Program-made: the position numbers and the translations under genes
Assembly: GCF_905220415.1 (NCBI RefSeq)
Contig: NC_059543.1
Span: forward strand, 4,216,001 to 4,280,000
Length of the DNA: 64,000 nt
Direction: 5' to 3'
DNA from: Colias croceus
Taxonomy: Eukaryota; Arthropoda; Insecta; Lepidoptera; Pieridae
The notes under the pieces: generated by a model
Seen by the model: only the letters and a program-made list of their open reading frames with translations
Told to the model about the DNA's origin: nothing
Database searches by the model: none
In this document: in pieces, positions 46,596 to 57,115 of the stretch
How the letters are laid out: each line of letters opens with the position of its first letter
Numbering within the stretch: the first letter of the stretch is position 1

Positions 46596-46619
46596 CGTAT
46601 AGGTACAAGAATTCTTATC

Positions 46620-46788
46620 TATAATTATATTATACAGCTGGAGTTTGATGTTTGTTTTTTTGAACTAAGTACTGGTACGATTTGAAAAATTCTTTCGGTG
46701 TTAGATAGCTCATTTATCGAGGAAGGTTATAGGCTATATATCATCACGCTAAGACTAACGGGCGACACCGCGGGGAATAGCTAGTAAG
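46620..46788 (+). mobile_element. Helitron-like short element (diverged)
   Basis: It shares TTTGAAAAATTCTTTCGGTG and TAGGCTATATATCATCACGC with the copies at 48906 and 53729, and ends ATAGCTAG before T. Confidence 0.55.
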
Positions 46789-48540
46789 GTATATAAATTA
46801 ATTATCACACAGCTATCAGTTAATTTTTTGTTTAAGATTTAAAATACAACAAAATTAAGGCTATTATTTCCTATAAATCCAAATAAACACTTTCTTTGTA
46901 GGTATTTCTTTCTTTCATATTGTGCTCTCATCTTAAACGTGGAAATCACAATCGTCGCGTTTCACGATCATTTTCACAGACAAGATCTTGGCTTTAATAG
47001 TGTTAATTAAGGCCTTCGTGTTATCACTCGCTTTAAGATTAGCGCAACTTTATGGGGTCTTAAAAAAGTGTCGGCTTTCTGAGTTATGTCTTCGCCTGTC
47101 ACGCGAGATGTACGACTCTTGCTGATTATAACTTTTTTATTTTTTTTTTTACTAGGAATCAGTCCCGGCTTTGCCTGTGGTACATGAGACAGAAGAGAAT
47201 TTTAAATAAAATAGGTTATTAGCCAGTCAGAATACAGATTAGAGAGTTTTGAACAACAGCATTCATTTACATGTACCTACTAGGTACTCATTATAAGTAC
47301 CTAAAAGCTTGTGGCGTGAACTTTAATTACTTTTTTTTTCGGCTGTGACTTGTGAGGCGCGAGGCTCATTGTCCTGCGCTGTCTGGTATAGCACTTAGTT
47401 TTCATTCCAACGGTGAGAGAATTTATGAAGGTTCAGGTCAAAAACTATATAGGTAACTATAGTTAAGTATTTTATTAATGAGATTAGAAATGCATTCAAA
47501 CAATAATTATGACCCAGTTATAATATATTCAGCGAAGATCAACGGAACTAATAATACATATCTACCTATACATAATATTGCCTATTACAAACCAGTGGTT
47601 ACTCCCCACCTTAGATCTCCCTACATTATGTTGTCTTTTTTTATTTATTTTAACTCTTAAAACAATTTCTGAAATAAATTTTTTTAAGAGTTTAGTTTTT
47701 CCTACACGTACTGCAATTTCATCCACATTTAAAATACTTATTTCCAATAGTTTTTAAATTCTACAGCATCGTTAAAAATTCTGAATATATTTTCAACTTG
47801 TTGAACCGTTAGACATTGTTCTGTGCTGTCAAAATCCCATGAACAAAGCTGTTTCACGAATTCTATCCAACTGTGCTTTCGGTATACCTCTATTAAAGCG
47901 AATTGTGAAACTCCGTCAATTCTTAAAATCTAATCAAAATAGACACACATATTTTCAAATACGTTTATAATAGGTAGATTAATGTGGTAGGTTTAATTTT
48001 TTTCATTTAACAATTTGTCTTAAGAAAAATACACAATTTATACTCAAATTTATTATGAATCTTATTTTAAAGGAGTTGTTAAGTTTAGTTTAATTGGAGA
48101 TCCATTCATATTAATTTGTTTTGAAAAAAAGAAGAGTATCAAACATTATATTGGAAACAAATCATCAAATTTAATGTAATTAATATCTGTATTTTAAATA
48201 TCAATCAATGTCTGATGATAATATCCAGGAGCTCTAAATTTAATTAACAATATTGTTTCCATTCCCACAATATAATAGAGTGGAGATCTGTAAATATTTG
48301 CAGCGATATAAAATATTGTTCGTAATAAATAACAGCGGACGTGGATATGAAAAATTTACTAAAATGTGAACAAAGGTGATGATCGATCTCAATAATCTAT
48401 TATCGAAGCTCCCATTATTGGAAAATCTGGCTGTGAATTTTGTACGCATTTGTCATATAATTTATCATAATGGGTAGATGCGTAATATTACAGAATTTTA
48501 ATAAAACTTTATGAAAAGCGGATATAAATAAAAATGTTGT
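46789..48540. other. Intergenic stretch, no gene seen
   Basis: AT-rich. A short Helitron-like end fragment (ACTAGGAATCAGTCCCGGCT, 47151) faces the minus strand. Nothing else is supported. Confidence 0.4.
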
Positions 48541-48562
48541 GTGGTTTTATGAAACCACGGTA

Positions 48563-48700
48563 AAAGTGAAACTTTTTTTCACACTAAGTATAGACATTTA
48601 ACTAAAAATTATCGTATTTGTACGATAATTATCGTGCGTCACGCGACATGCGCTACACAGACCAAAAAGTTTGAGACGATGTAATAAAAGTTTCACTTTA
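48563..48700. repeat. Compact MITE with internal hairpin, AAGTGAAACTT family
   Basis: The ends AAAGTGAAACTTT and AAAGTTTCACTTT are inverted copies. The centre has ATTATCGTATTTGTACGATAAT, a 9-bp hairpin. Relatives are at 12242, 24690 and 54214. Confidence 0.55.
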
Positions 48701-48905
48701 AAAATGAAGGATTATCTCTAATGATAAAGTTTTTAAATTATTTGAAGGTAAATGACTCGTACTAAAATAGTGATAGCATAATGTAAATACGATTTAACAC
48801 ACAACGAAATGATTTGTTAGAAGATAATAATATTATTATCTAAGTAAATAACAGGAGAAGCAGCTTCTTATTATATCATCTTCAACAAAAGATAGACCGA
48901 AGAAT

Positions 48906-49097
48906 CTATAATAATATTATAAAGCTGAAGAGTTTGTTTGTTTGTTTGAACGCGCTAATCTCAGGAACTACTGGTCCGATTTGAAAAATTATTTCGTGTT
49001 AGATAGTCCATTTATCTAGGAAGGCTAGGCTATAGTATATCATCACGCTAAGATCAACAGGGAGCCATGCAGGTGAAACCGCGCGGCGCGGCTAGTT
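48906..49097 (+). mobile_element. Helitron-like short element
   Basis: It starts TCTATAATAATATTATAAAG after an A and ends GCGCGGCGCGGCTAG before a T; the GC-rich palindromic segment just before CTAG fits a Helitron terminal hairpin. About 85-90% like the copy at 53729. Confidence 0.6.
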
Positions 49098-49641
49098 AAA
49101 AATAAAATAATGCATTCATAAATCATATACATTATGCGTCCGTGAAACAATGCAGTTGCATAGACAGGGTATAGACATATAAATATTAGCAGCATAATGC
49201 TCTTAATCAAGGAAAGCTTAAGCTTTACGTATATATAGGAAAATATGTACTTAGTGCGGCGTTTCTGAGCTAAGCTCATAATAATGTACATTGTACACGA
49301 ATTAAACGGTTTAAAAAGAAGCTGATAGTGTAGACAAGCTTAGTATTATTATGCTGTTTTAAAAATAATAATATTCTTATAATAGCTACATAATATAGTA
49401 TTGAGAAAGCGGATTGTGTGCTTTCTTTCTCATAAAAATATCATTTAAATGTTTACTTTCTTGGTTTGAAATTTATCACAATATTGAAGTATCCAAGCTT
49501 GTAGTAAAAACCTATTTAACAAGATCCTATTCCTCATTCTGTCACTCAATTCGCGTTAAGTTAATATTTGACACCGGGCTTCAATTCATTTATTGTTCTA
49601 GAACAGTTAGATTCATTTAAACTTTGAAAGAAACTTTATCC

Positions 49642-50064
49642 TTTAGGGCGGCCGTACACGGACCGCTTCAAGCAGTTGAGACCGACCGCTTGAAGCCGCG
49701 ACCGCGCGGTGAACTATAGGCATTCATTCACCGCCGTACACGTGACGGCTCGAGCCGTCGCGACCGCTTCAAGCCGTCAACTGCATGACGAAATTCCATC
49801 GTGCCGTTGACGGCTCGCGAGCGGTCGTGAGGCATACACTGACTGCTCGAGCCGTTGACTGCGCTAGAGCCGTCGACGGCTTCCTCTCCCCCTGAAAATC
49901 AATGACGCGACTAGTCAAAAAATCAACGGCTCGAGCGGTTGGTAGCGACGGCTCGAGCAGTCAAGAACCGACGGCTCGAGCCGTCAACGACCGACCGCTC
50001 GAGCCGTCCGTGTACGTCGCTCAGCCGTTAACTGCTCGAGCGGTCCGTGTACGGCCGCCCTTAG
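49642..50064. repeat. MITE packed with GACGGCTCGAGCCGTC palindromes
   Basis: TIRs GGGCGGCCGTACACGGACCG and CGGTCCGTGTACGGCCGCCC are flanked by TTA on both sides, as in PIF/Harbinger-type insertions. The interior repeats GCTCGAGC/GACGGCT words at least ten times. Apparent open frames through it are by-products of the repeats. Confidence 0.8.
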
Positions 50065-51154
50065 ACTCCAATTTTAGTAACAATTATTGATTTCCCATTT
50101 CAATAATATGAAGTGGAGATTTATTGTTAAAACTATCTATGGTTTTATTTTATCTTGCACGATTAACTAAGTAAGTATGTCCTTATTAAATTTATCAATA
50201 TAAACTTAAATTGTTTTGGTTGTTTTTTGTTACGAATTAACTCAACACCTACCTAAAAAAGCTATATTTTTATATTTTTTAACTACAATAATTATAATAA
50301 TACGTATATGTTAAATATTTAACATGGTAATATTAAGGTTCGTAAAATTAATTAGTTATTGGCCGCTTCGTTTACGGTTAGTTTAGATTTTAATTAAGGC
50401 TATCACTAAACCATCAAAGTCCACTATTATTATCGTACAGTATATATTGGTCCAGATTTTAATCAATATATGAGTTACTCAATAACGCTAAAATGTCCAA
50501 CTCAATATTTATATGTAGTTTTTTTACGGGTTGAAACATAATATAGAACATTATCTGTAACATTGCTTAATATGAACAAGGAAAACTCTTGTTCTTACTC
50601 TTGTTTTTAAGTCTTCTGTTTGTAGATAATAATATGCACAAACATGCTTAAAAATGGGAACAAGATACACATACCTAGAGTTTCTTGCTAATTTTTCCCC
50701 TGACTTTCCGGATCGGTAGTTGTTTGAAAGAAAATTACAAACACTTGCAAAAACTTATAAGAGTAATGTTTTTTTTCGGTTCAAGTTTTATTTTTTACGA
50801 TTAATGAAATTTAAAGAAATGTAATATGCAATTAATACATATTACATTTCTCACATATGTACATCCAGTCCAGACTACTAATTAAATGTTTCCATTCCAC
50901 ATTACATACATCGTGAATATGGTAATTACTGCTTGTTTACTTAACAAGATAAACTTTAACATAATAATGAATAGCTGGTTGTTACACTGTTTTGACAAAC
51001 GTTTAAATAAAGGCCAGTACAGTTGTGAATAGAAGTGTTTTTGTCCTTTATTATTTCAATTGCAGTAAAGCTAATTTACACCCAACATTATCTGTGTCTC
51101 TACGACGCGGACGTTTAGATAGTCACTAGTTTTTTTTATATTCTTCAGCCAATC
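50065..51154. other. Intergenic stretch, no gene seen
   Basis: AT-rich; nothing supported. Confidence 0.4.
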
Positions 51155-51218
51155 TATAATATAATATTAATAATTCATATTATGCGCGATTGACTCAATA
51201 CAGTTTGAAGCGAAATTT
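51155..51218 (+). repeat. 64-bp perfect direct repeat, copy 1
   Basis: Identical to 52407-52470 over 64 nt (it contains ATTATGCGCGATTGACTCAA); the flanks differ. The two copies lie on either side of the candidate promoter at 51646. Confidence 0.85.
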
Positions 51219-51645
51219 GTTTATATTATTTAATTTAAAAATATAAAAAAAATCTCTTTTTGTAACAACTTGCTGAGATCTGCAAAATTATATGTTTAAT
51301 AATTGTTTAATGTTAATGGGCGGTTGCGACTTGCGATCGCCTACCATCCACAACAACTCAGTAAATTTGCCGCTACGATATAAAAAAAAAGTTACATCCT
51401 CATTGACTTGATCAATAGAGTAGGACAAGAATAATTTATTGTCCAATTTTTTTATTGATACATAGAACATATTGTGTTCATGTTACATCCAAATAATATA
51501 CTTAAAGAAAAAAGACTTGGAAATATTCAAAGATTAAAAAATGCCTACATAATTAATGAACATAATTATTTTTGTAAAAATAAAAATACTAATAACAATT
51601 GTGAATGCAACAGTACCAAGTGTTCCCGACCGAATCGCTAGGATA

Positions 51646-51751
51646 TCAGTTGTCCTCGGGACGCCGCATTGTCAAGTCGTTTGTCGAGTGTGACCTAACC
51701 TTTACAGACGCGTAAATTAGTGTGTTACTGTGTTTATTTTTACGAGTGCAT
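51646..51751 (+). promoter_or_regulatory. Candidate Inr + DPE promoter and non-coding first exon
   Basis: TCAGT at 51646-51650 (A+1 = 51648) and AGTCG at 51675-51679, a perfect RGWYV DPE at +28 to +32. The transcribed stretch is GC-richer than its surroundings and ends at a consensus donor (GTAAGT at 51752). The nearest plus-strand coding exon preceded by an acceptor is the signal-peptide exon at 56873, so this may be its distal promoter with a 5.1 kb first intron. The elements are seen; the pairing is inferred. Confidence 0.5.
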
Positions 51752-52406
51752 GTAAGTAGTTTAAACAGCTTTAGCTCTTAGCTTTGTGCGAATTATGAAT
51801 TATTGTTCGTATTTTGCATTTATTTATTTTATTTTGTGGAATTTGGGACGGGATTTATTTTCAAAAAATCCTCTTAAGTTTTACAATCTATACATAATAT
51901 GCATTATAGGTAGTTATAACGAAAAAAAAAACGATTAAAAATATATTTTGAAATAATGCAATAATGCATGTGGATGAACACCAAGTTTATGTACCTACCT
52001 ACGCATAATATGCTTGTGTGGTTTTAAGTTATTTATAAACTTATGAAACAATAATAATACCTACCGACTCTACTTAAAATTGATTAACTTTTGGTATACA
52101 ATATACATAATATTATGTAGCTGTACTACAGTAATTATTTAATTTAATTGTATACCTATGTACTGTACCTAAATGCTTTTTAATTTGTTGTAAAATAAAC
52201 ACTAAAGACTAAGACTGCTCTATTTTATAACATAAGTATCTAATTGAAATACCTAACTAGTGCATATTACATAAATTCCGTCATAAATAAAAGTCTACCG
52301 GGGCGGAGTCGCGTCGGGGCGGGCAGCTAGTATATTTTTCATAAAGTATCTACAATTAGATTGTAGAGATGTGTAACCGAAAAAAATAACTTATAAATTT
52401 TATATG

Positions 52407-52470
52407 TATAATATAATATTAATAATTCATATTATGCGCGATTGACTCAATACAGTTTGAAGCGAAATTT
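52407..52470 (+). repeat. 64-bp perfect direct repeat, copy 2
   Basis: Second copy of 51155-51218. It follows closely a GC-rich Helitron-like end (GGGGCGGGCAGCTAG, 52317-52331). Confidence 0.85.
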
Positions 52471-52955
52471 CTTTCGAATAAACAATAGCCTGGTATTTAA
52501 TGGGACGTCTAGATTAGTTCAAAATAGGTATCTAGTAAAATAAATGAAGGGTTTTAATCAAAGTTTAAATTCAAGGTTGGGAAGTTAGTGCTTTCTCAGT
52601 TTCTACCAAAAATTGAAAGAAGATCTTATCTTTGTATTTATAGGCTTCTATTTAGTATTTATTCATTATTTTCCCTTCTCCTTTTCTTAATTTATGCTAT
52701 TGTTATCAGGTAATATTATGAAAAGATAGGTATTTAGGTTACATTTCGATTGCATAATTTGTTAACTTTACGAGCCTGAATATGACACATTGACCTAATC
52801 ATATAAATACAAAATATGCTACGAAATGAGAACACATTATTCAGTCGGTTTTGGGCAAGTCGTTTAGAAGTAATAGGTACTAAATTCAGTGCAAGTTGCA
52901 AAGGATGTTTAATTAATACTTATAGGCTTCAATATTTTAAATATGTTTAGACCAG

Positions 52956-53177
52956 CCCCTAGCCAAGTGGCTTTCTGTTAGCGTAGCGTTCAATAGAATA
53001 GACTACGAATGTATGAGATTGACGTAAGCTGTAGTTAACTTACGTCAATCTCATACATTCGTAGTCTATTCTATTGAACGCTACGCTAACAGAAAGCCCT
53101 ACAGCTTACGTCAATCTCATACATTCGTAGTCTATTCTATTGAACGCTACGCTAACAGAAAGCCACTTGGCTAGGGG
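52956..53177. repeat. Three-arm hairpin element with perfect arms
   Basis: Left arm 52956-53034 (79 nt) is the exact reverse complement of 53099-53177. A further right-arm copy (about 53039-53097), identical over its length, sits between them. The outer ends are CCCCTAGCCAAGTGGC and GCCACTTGGCTAGGGG. Perfect identity suggests a recent origin. Confidence 0.9.
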
Positions 53178-53728
53178 GGCTTAGGTGCTAATCTTAATTT
53201 CTCTTCGTAATCGATTCCCGCGTGAATTTTTTGACAGAGATTCATGCAATTTTCAGTAGGTATTTCAGAAGTAGGTAGTACAAATTCTCACTACCCAACT
53301 ATACTTAAGAAGAGATAAGCATTCATTTACAAATACTTAATGCATTCTATTTTTTGCTGATACCTTTGATCCTGAAAAGTCCTATCTTATTTTACAAAAA
53401 AATGTGAATTATAAAAAAAATATTCGCATACCTACCTATTATTTATAAAGTGTATCTTCATTGCCACTATATTTGCAACTTGACACGCAAATAAAGATAT
53501 GAGCTCAGGGTAAAAATAGTCATTATAGAGATCAATATTATAGTTCAAGTTCTATTAATAATAAACAATATATGCATTCATAACAATCATATTTATATTG
53601 AACATGCTCTTATAAAACGCAATACTGCCTATGCTGCACTATTAATTAATATATTTACATGCGGCTTTAAATAAAACTTAATATTGAAAAGTAATGAAAT
53701 TTCATGAAATGAAATAGGCTGTGGAATC

Positions 53729-53920
53729 TATACTAATATTATAAAGCTGAAGAGTTTTGTTTGTGTGTTTGAACGCGCTAATCTCATGAACTACTGGTCA
53801 GATTTGAAAAATTCTTTCGGTATTAGATAGCTTATTTACCGAGGAAGGCAATAGGCTATATATCATCACGCTAACACCAACAGGAACGGAGCCACGCGAA
53901 ACCGCAGGGCGCGGCTAGTG
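53729..53920 (+). mobile_element. Helitron-like short element
   Basis: It starts TCTATACTAATATTATAAAG directly after A and ends GGGCGCGGCTAG directly before T, the A|TC...CTAG|T pattern of Helitrons. It is colinear with the copy at 48906. Confidence 0.65.
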
Positions 53921-55550
53921 TTCAAATAAACTCGATGTTATTCCCACAGTATGCCAACAAATTCCGATCGTATTCTTTCTTTAATAGTACTTAGTTGTAT
54001 CGATTTCCTAGTGTATAGAGTTTTATATTTTACAAGACAATAACACGCACATGTAATTTAAAGTTTATATACAGTCCACAGATTCATAACAAACGAATTG
54101 TTATCAAACAGACATACCTGATGAAATAAGGCTGACTCCCTAACATGGTAGAGTTTTAACGGTATATAATATTATGTATTTTTATAGGTTTATGAATGTG
54201 AACAGTTTTTTTTAAGTGAAACTTCTTTATCGGGGTTGGAAAAAAATTTAGTGTAAGTAACATTTTTTCGTAACGCGTGACATTTTTCCGTTACGCGCCA
54301 TGTTTTTCTTATCCCTACCAAGCGTGATTCGACGTATTTCTGTAAAATTGCATATAGTAAATTATTGTTTGAAAAAAAAAGTCATAAAGAAGTTTCACTT
54401 CTTACGTGTGTATACATAGTACCTACACACATTTAGGCAGATAGATGGATTACAGGGTAAAAAGGGTGTGAAGTGAGTCTTTTCAAATTAATTCAAAATA
54501 GGAGGAGGTTCTCACTTCGACAGTACCTATTTTTGGGATTGATACAGAACTTTCGGACTTTCGACAAGACGGGAACCGATTTTGAAGATTGTTTTATACT
54601 TTAAAATAGTCTGACTATTTGAAGGCAGTTTAGTTTATATTATTGTAAAACAAAGTAGGTAGGTAGAGTTCTTTATATAATAGGTATATTTAAAAGTAGA
54701 TACATAATATATATACAAGTTATTTGATGTTAAAAACAAATGAACACTAAGGTTAACAATCTCTAATAGGAATATCCGTTAAAAAAATCGAACAACAAAC
54801 GCGCGTATAATTTTTATGCAAAACGCAGCACTCAACTCAACGCTTTTAACACATTTTTCATAAAAATTTAAAATACACGGTAATTACTGAATCGTAATTA
54901 GGTATTGAAAGAGGAAAAGTTAAATGCGTAGGTATTTTTAATGGCCGTCGCTTATCAATGAAATAGAATATTCCCATTCACTTTTGCATTAAAGCCATTA
55001 AGACCTGGAATAAGAGACACAAAGAAAGCGAACGAACCATTATTGAAATGTGTCTCCCTTATCATTTAGTGATAATGTTGACCGGGCTCCGAACCTTTCG
55101 CGTTGCACAAAATATTAACTGCCAATAGAAATTATTAAAAACACATCCCTGTTTGTATAGTGCAAGAGTTCATATTCGCCTGTATCATAAAGGGGACTTA
55201 GTGAAGGAAATTGAATATAAGGTCAAAGAACACACTGATTAGTTATTACAACGATTGTGTACTTAGAATAACAACTGTTTTTATCGGGACTGATGATTTG
55301 TATTAGTCGCCAGGCACATCGATGTAATTTCGCGCAATTTGTATTTTATTTGTTTTATTTATTTTATTTGTATATAAATTGTAATCACATACCTACCTAT
55401 AATATAATATCTGAATGACCCCCTTATCTGATTATAATTGCTTTAGGTATGTTTATTTCACTTATTGTGTGAAGTCATTATTCATGAATGTTGTAAGTAA
55501 TTACGAGTCGAAAATTCTAGATTGATTGCAATGCAATGTAAAATATAAGT
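53921..55550. other. Non-coding stretch with scattered repeat pieces
   Basis: It contains the MITE at 54214 and a diverged AACCGACTTCAAA-family copy at about 54485-54600 (AGGAGGAGGTTCTCACTTCG). No gene is seen. If the candidate promoter at 51646 is real, this lies in its first intron. Confidence 0.4.
54214..54402. repeat. MITE, GAAGTGAAACTTCTTTA family
   Basis: The ends AAGTGAAACTTCTTTAT and ATAAAGAAGTTTCACTTCT are inverted copies. Its left half matches the complement of 12242-12340. Confidence 0.65.
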
Positions 55551-55562
55551 AATGTTTTTTTT

Positions 55563-55735
55563 AAGCTATTGCATAGCTTCTATCGCAGGCCTTGAGCGCG
55601 GGGACCGAATCCAGAAATTCCATAACGAAAAAAAACCTCACGCTCCTCACTCCGACGGGTGGAGGTGTGGCTTGAAGGCATGCTATGCAATAGCTTTACC
55701 GCGGCAGTCCCCGAGTGCCACACGTCTTTTTTTCA
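55563..55735. repeat. Compact structured repeat with self-complementary ends
   Basis: AGCTATTGCATAG at the left is complementary to CTATGCAATAGCT about 110 nt downstream. GCGCGGGGACCG is complementary to much of CGCGGCAGTCCCCG. It is GC-rich in AT-rich DNA. I do not know its class; it could be a MITE or a SINE built on a structured RNA. Confidence 0.6.
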
Positions 55736-56872
55736 CGTGCTATCTTAATTTAAATACATTTTTCAATTCGATACATCTTAACCTATAATCATTTAAATAT
55801 CAGCTTTTTTTATCCTCCTTAAAATTAGAAACAAAAAATAAAACTTACATGTAGATAACATTACATTTTAATAATTTACTGTACTTAAAGATAACTTCAT
55901 CATTGCGTCCAACATTAGTCAATTTGAACGAAGAACATAAATAATTTAAAAAGATCGGCTTCAAAATTCGACAAATGAAAAAAAATCATACAAGAATACG
56001 TCTTATCTCGAACCTGACCCAAGTTATCATAAAAAGTTCAGAAAAGAATTGTAGCGTTTTTTTTTGTCCTATGTCTTTGATAAGAAATTTCAGGTTTCAT
56101 ATTTCTAAAGAAATTCCACTACCGTCGCCTTTTATTTCTTGAAACTTTTGCGAAGCGAGAAATATCTACTTCGAATATTTAATATCATCAATTATAATTA
56201 ACAAGCGTGAAATTAATTTATTAAATTCCATCTAAAATTAACTATTACCGTCATTTGCACGCCTGAAATTCCAACAAGAAACTATCTTTGCAAATTTGAA
56301 CTCAACTTTCGCCAGAACTCTCGGGAACTTCCTTACATACATAAGAGGCTAATCATTATCGCATCATAGAGAAAATTAATAAATCAGACCACAAGACATT
56401 TTGAAGAAATTTCCTTGATTAGTCATGTTCTAATGTACCTACATAAAGTTTTATCAGTCGTTTGGTTTTTTAACTGATGACGTTGCCTTGACACTAAAAA
56501 CTGGTTGTAAAAATAACAACAAATTATATAAAAAATATTTGGTTCGTATTTTATGAAGCAATCATGGAAGCGAATTGGACTCAGATTAAAGGAAATCCGA
56601 CCTTTTTCATTTTCTTAAGTTTCATTTCAAATCAAATAAATACGTCTTTGTTAGCAAGAAGACAATTTGTAATAGAACTCCTTCAAATGATCTGTAGTCC
56701 CATTAGTGGCTTAGCCTCGCTAAAGTTGGAGCAATGCGACTATTTGTCAGGCGGTTTCCAAGCCACATTTATATTCGAAACTAATACCTTAATAAATGGG
56801 TATATTACGTTATATTCTTTATTAATAAATGTTTTCTCAATGAAACTCAAAATTACCTTTCATTTGTTTCAG

Positions 56873-57115
56873 ATTAAACGAGTATGAATTATGCTTAAGT
56901 GCTGTGTCCAGTGAACGTCTTCAAAATGACGTTATATAGTAGTGCGTTCACGCGGGTGGTTGGTGCTCTAATGACTATTGCATTGTGTGCTGGTCTACAA
57001 GTAAGTTCGGTGGAGGGGAGAGAAGAATCTCGAAAATTTACGATAGAAGAATTGCTGACTAACAATTATGAAAATAAAGCGTCTAACGACCTTGGCATGG
57101 ATCCTTGTAAAGCCG
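56873..57115 (+). CDS. First coding exon of a secreted, tolloid-like protein
   Basis: The exon begins after a TTTGTTTCAG acceptor (56871-56872), has a 53-nt leader, and codes from ATG 56926 to 57115, where a GTTAGT donor cuts a Gly codon in phase 1. The 63 full codons start MTLYSSAFTRV, have a hydrophobic core (VVGALMTIALCAGL) and a likely signal cleavage near VEGRE, then RKFTIEELL and DLGMDPCKAG. The DPCKA motif directly after an acidic linker, expected to be followed by a GDIAL segment, marks the start of the prodomain in BMP1/tolloid astacin proteases. So this is probably exon 1 of a tolloid/tolkin-type gene; the protease, CUB and EGF exons would lie beyond the window. I found no second exon before 64000. 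A GTG codon lies upstream in frame, but ATG 56926 is the natural start. Confidence 0.55.

Noticed and set aside
49902..50090. 62-codon frame with repeated TARAV units
   Set aside because: It is a by-product of the iterated GACGGCTCGAG repeats in the MITE.
56564..56887. 107-codon frame upstream of the tolloid-like exon
   Set aside because: It has no motif, its end spans the TTTGTTTCAG acceptor used for the next exon, and its composition is intron-like.
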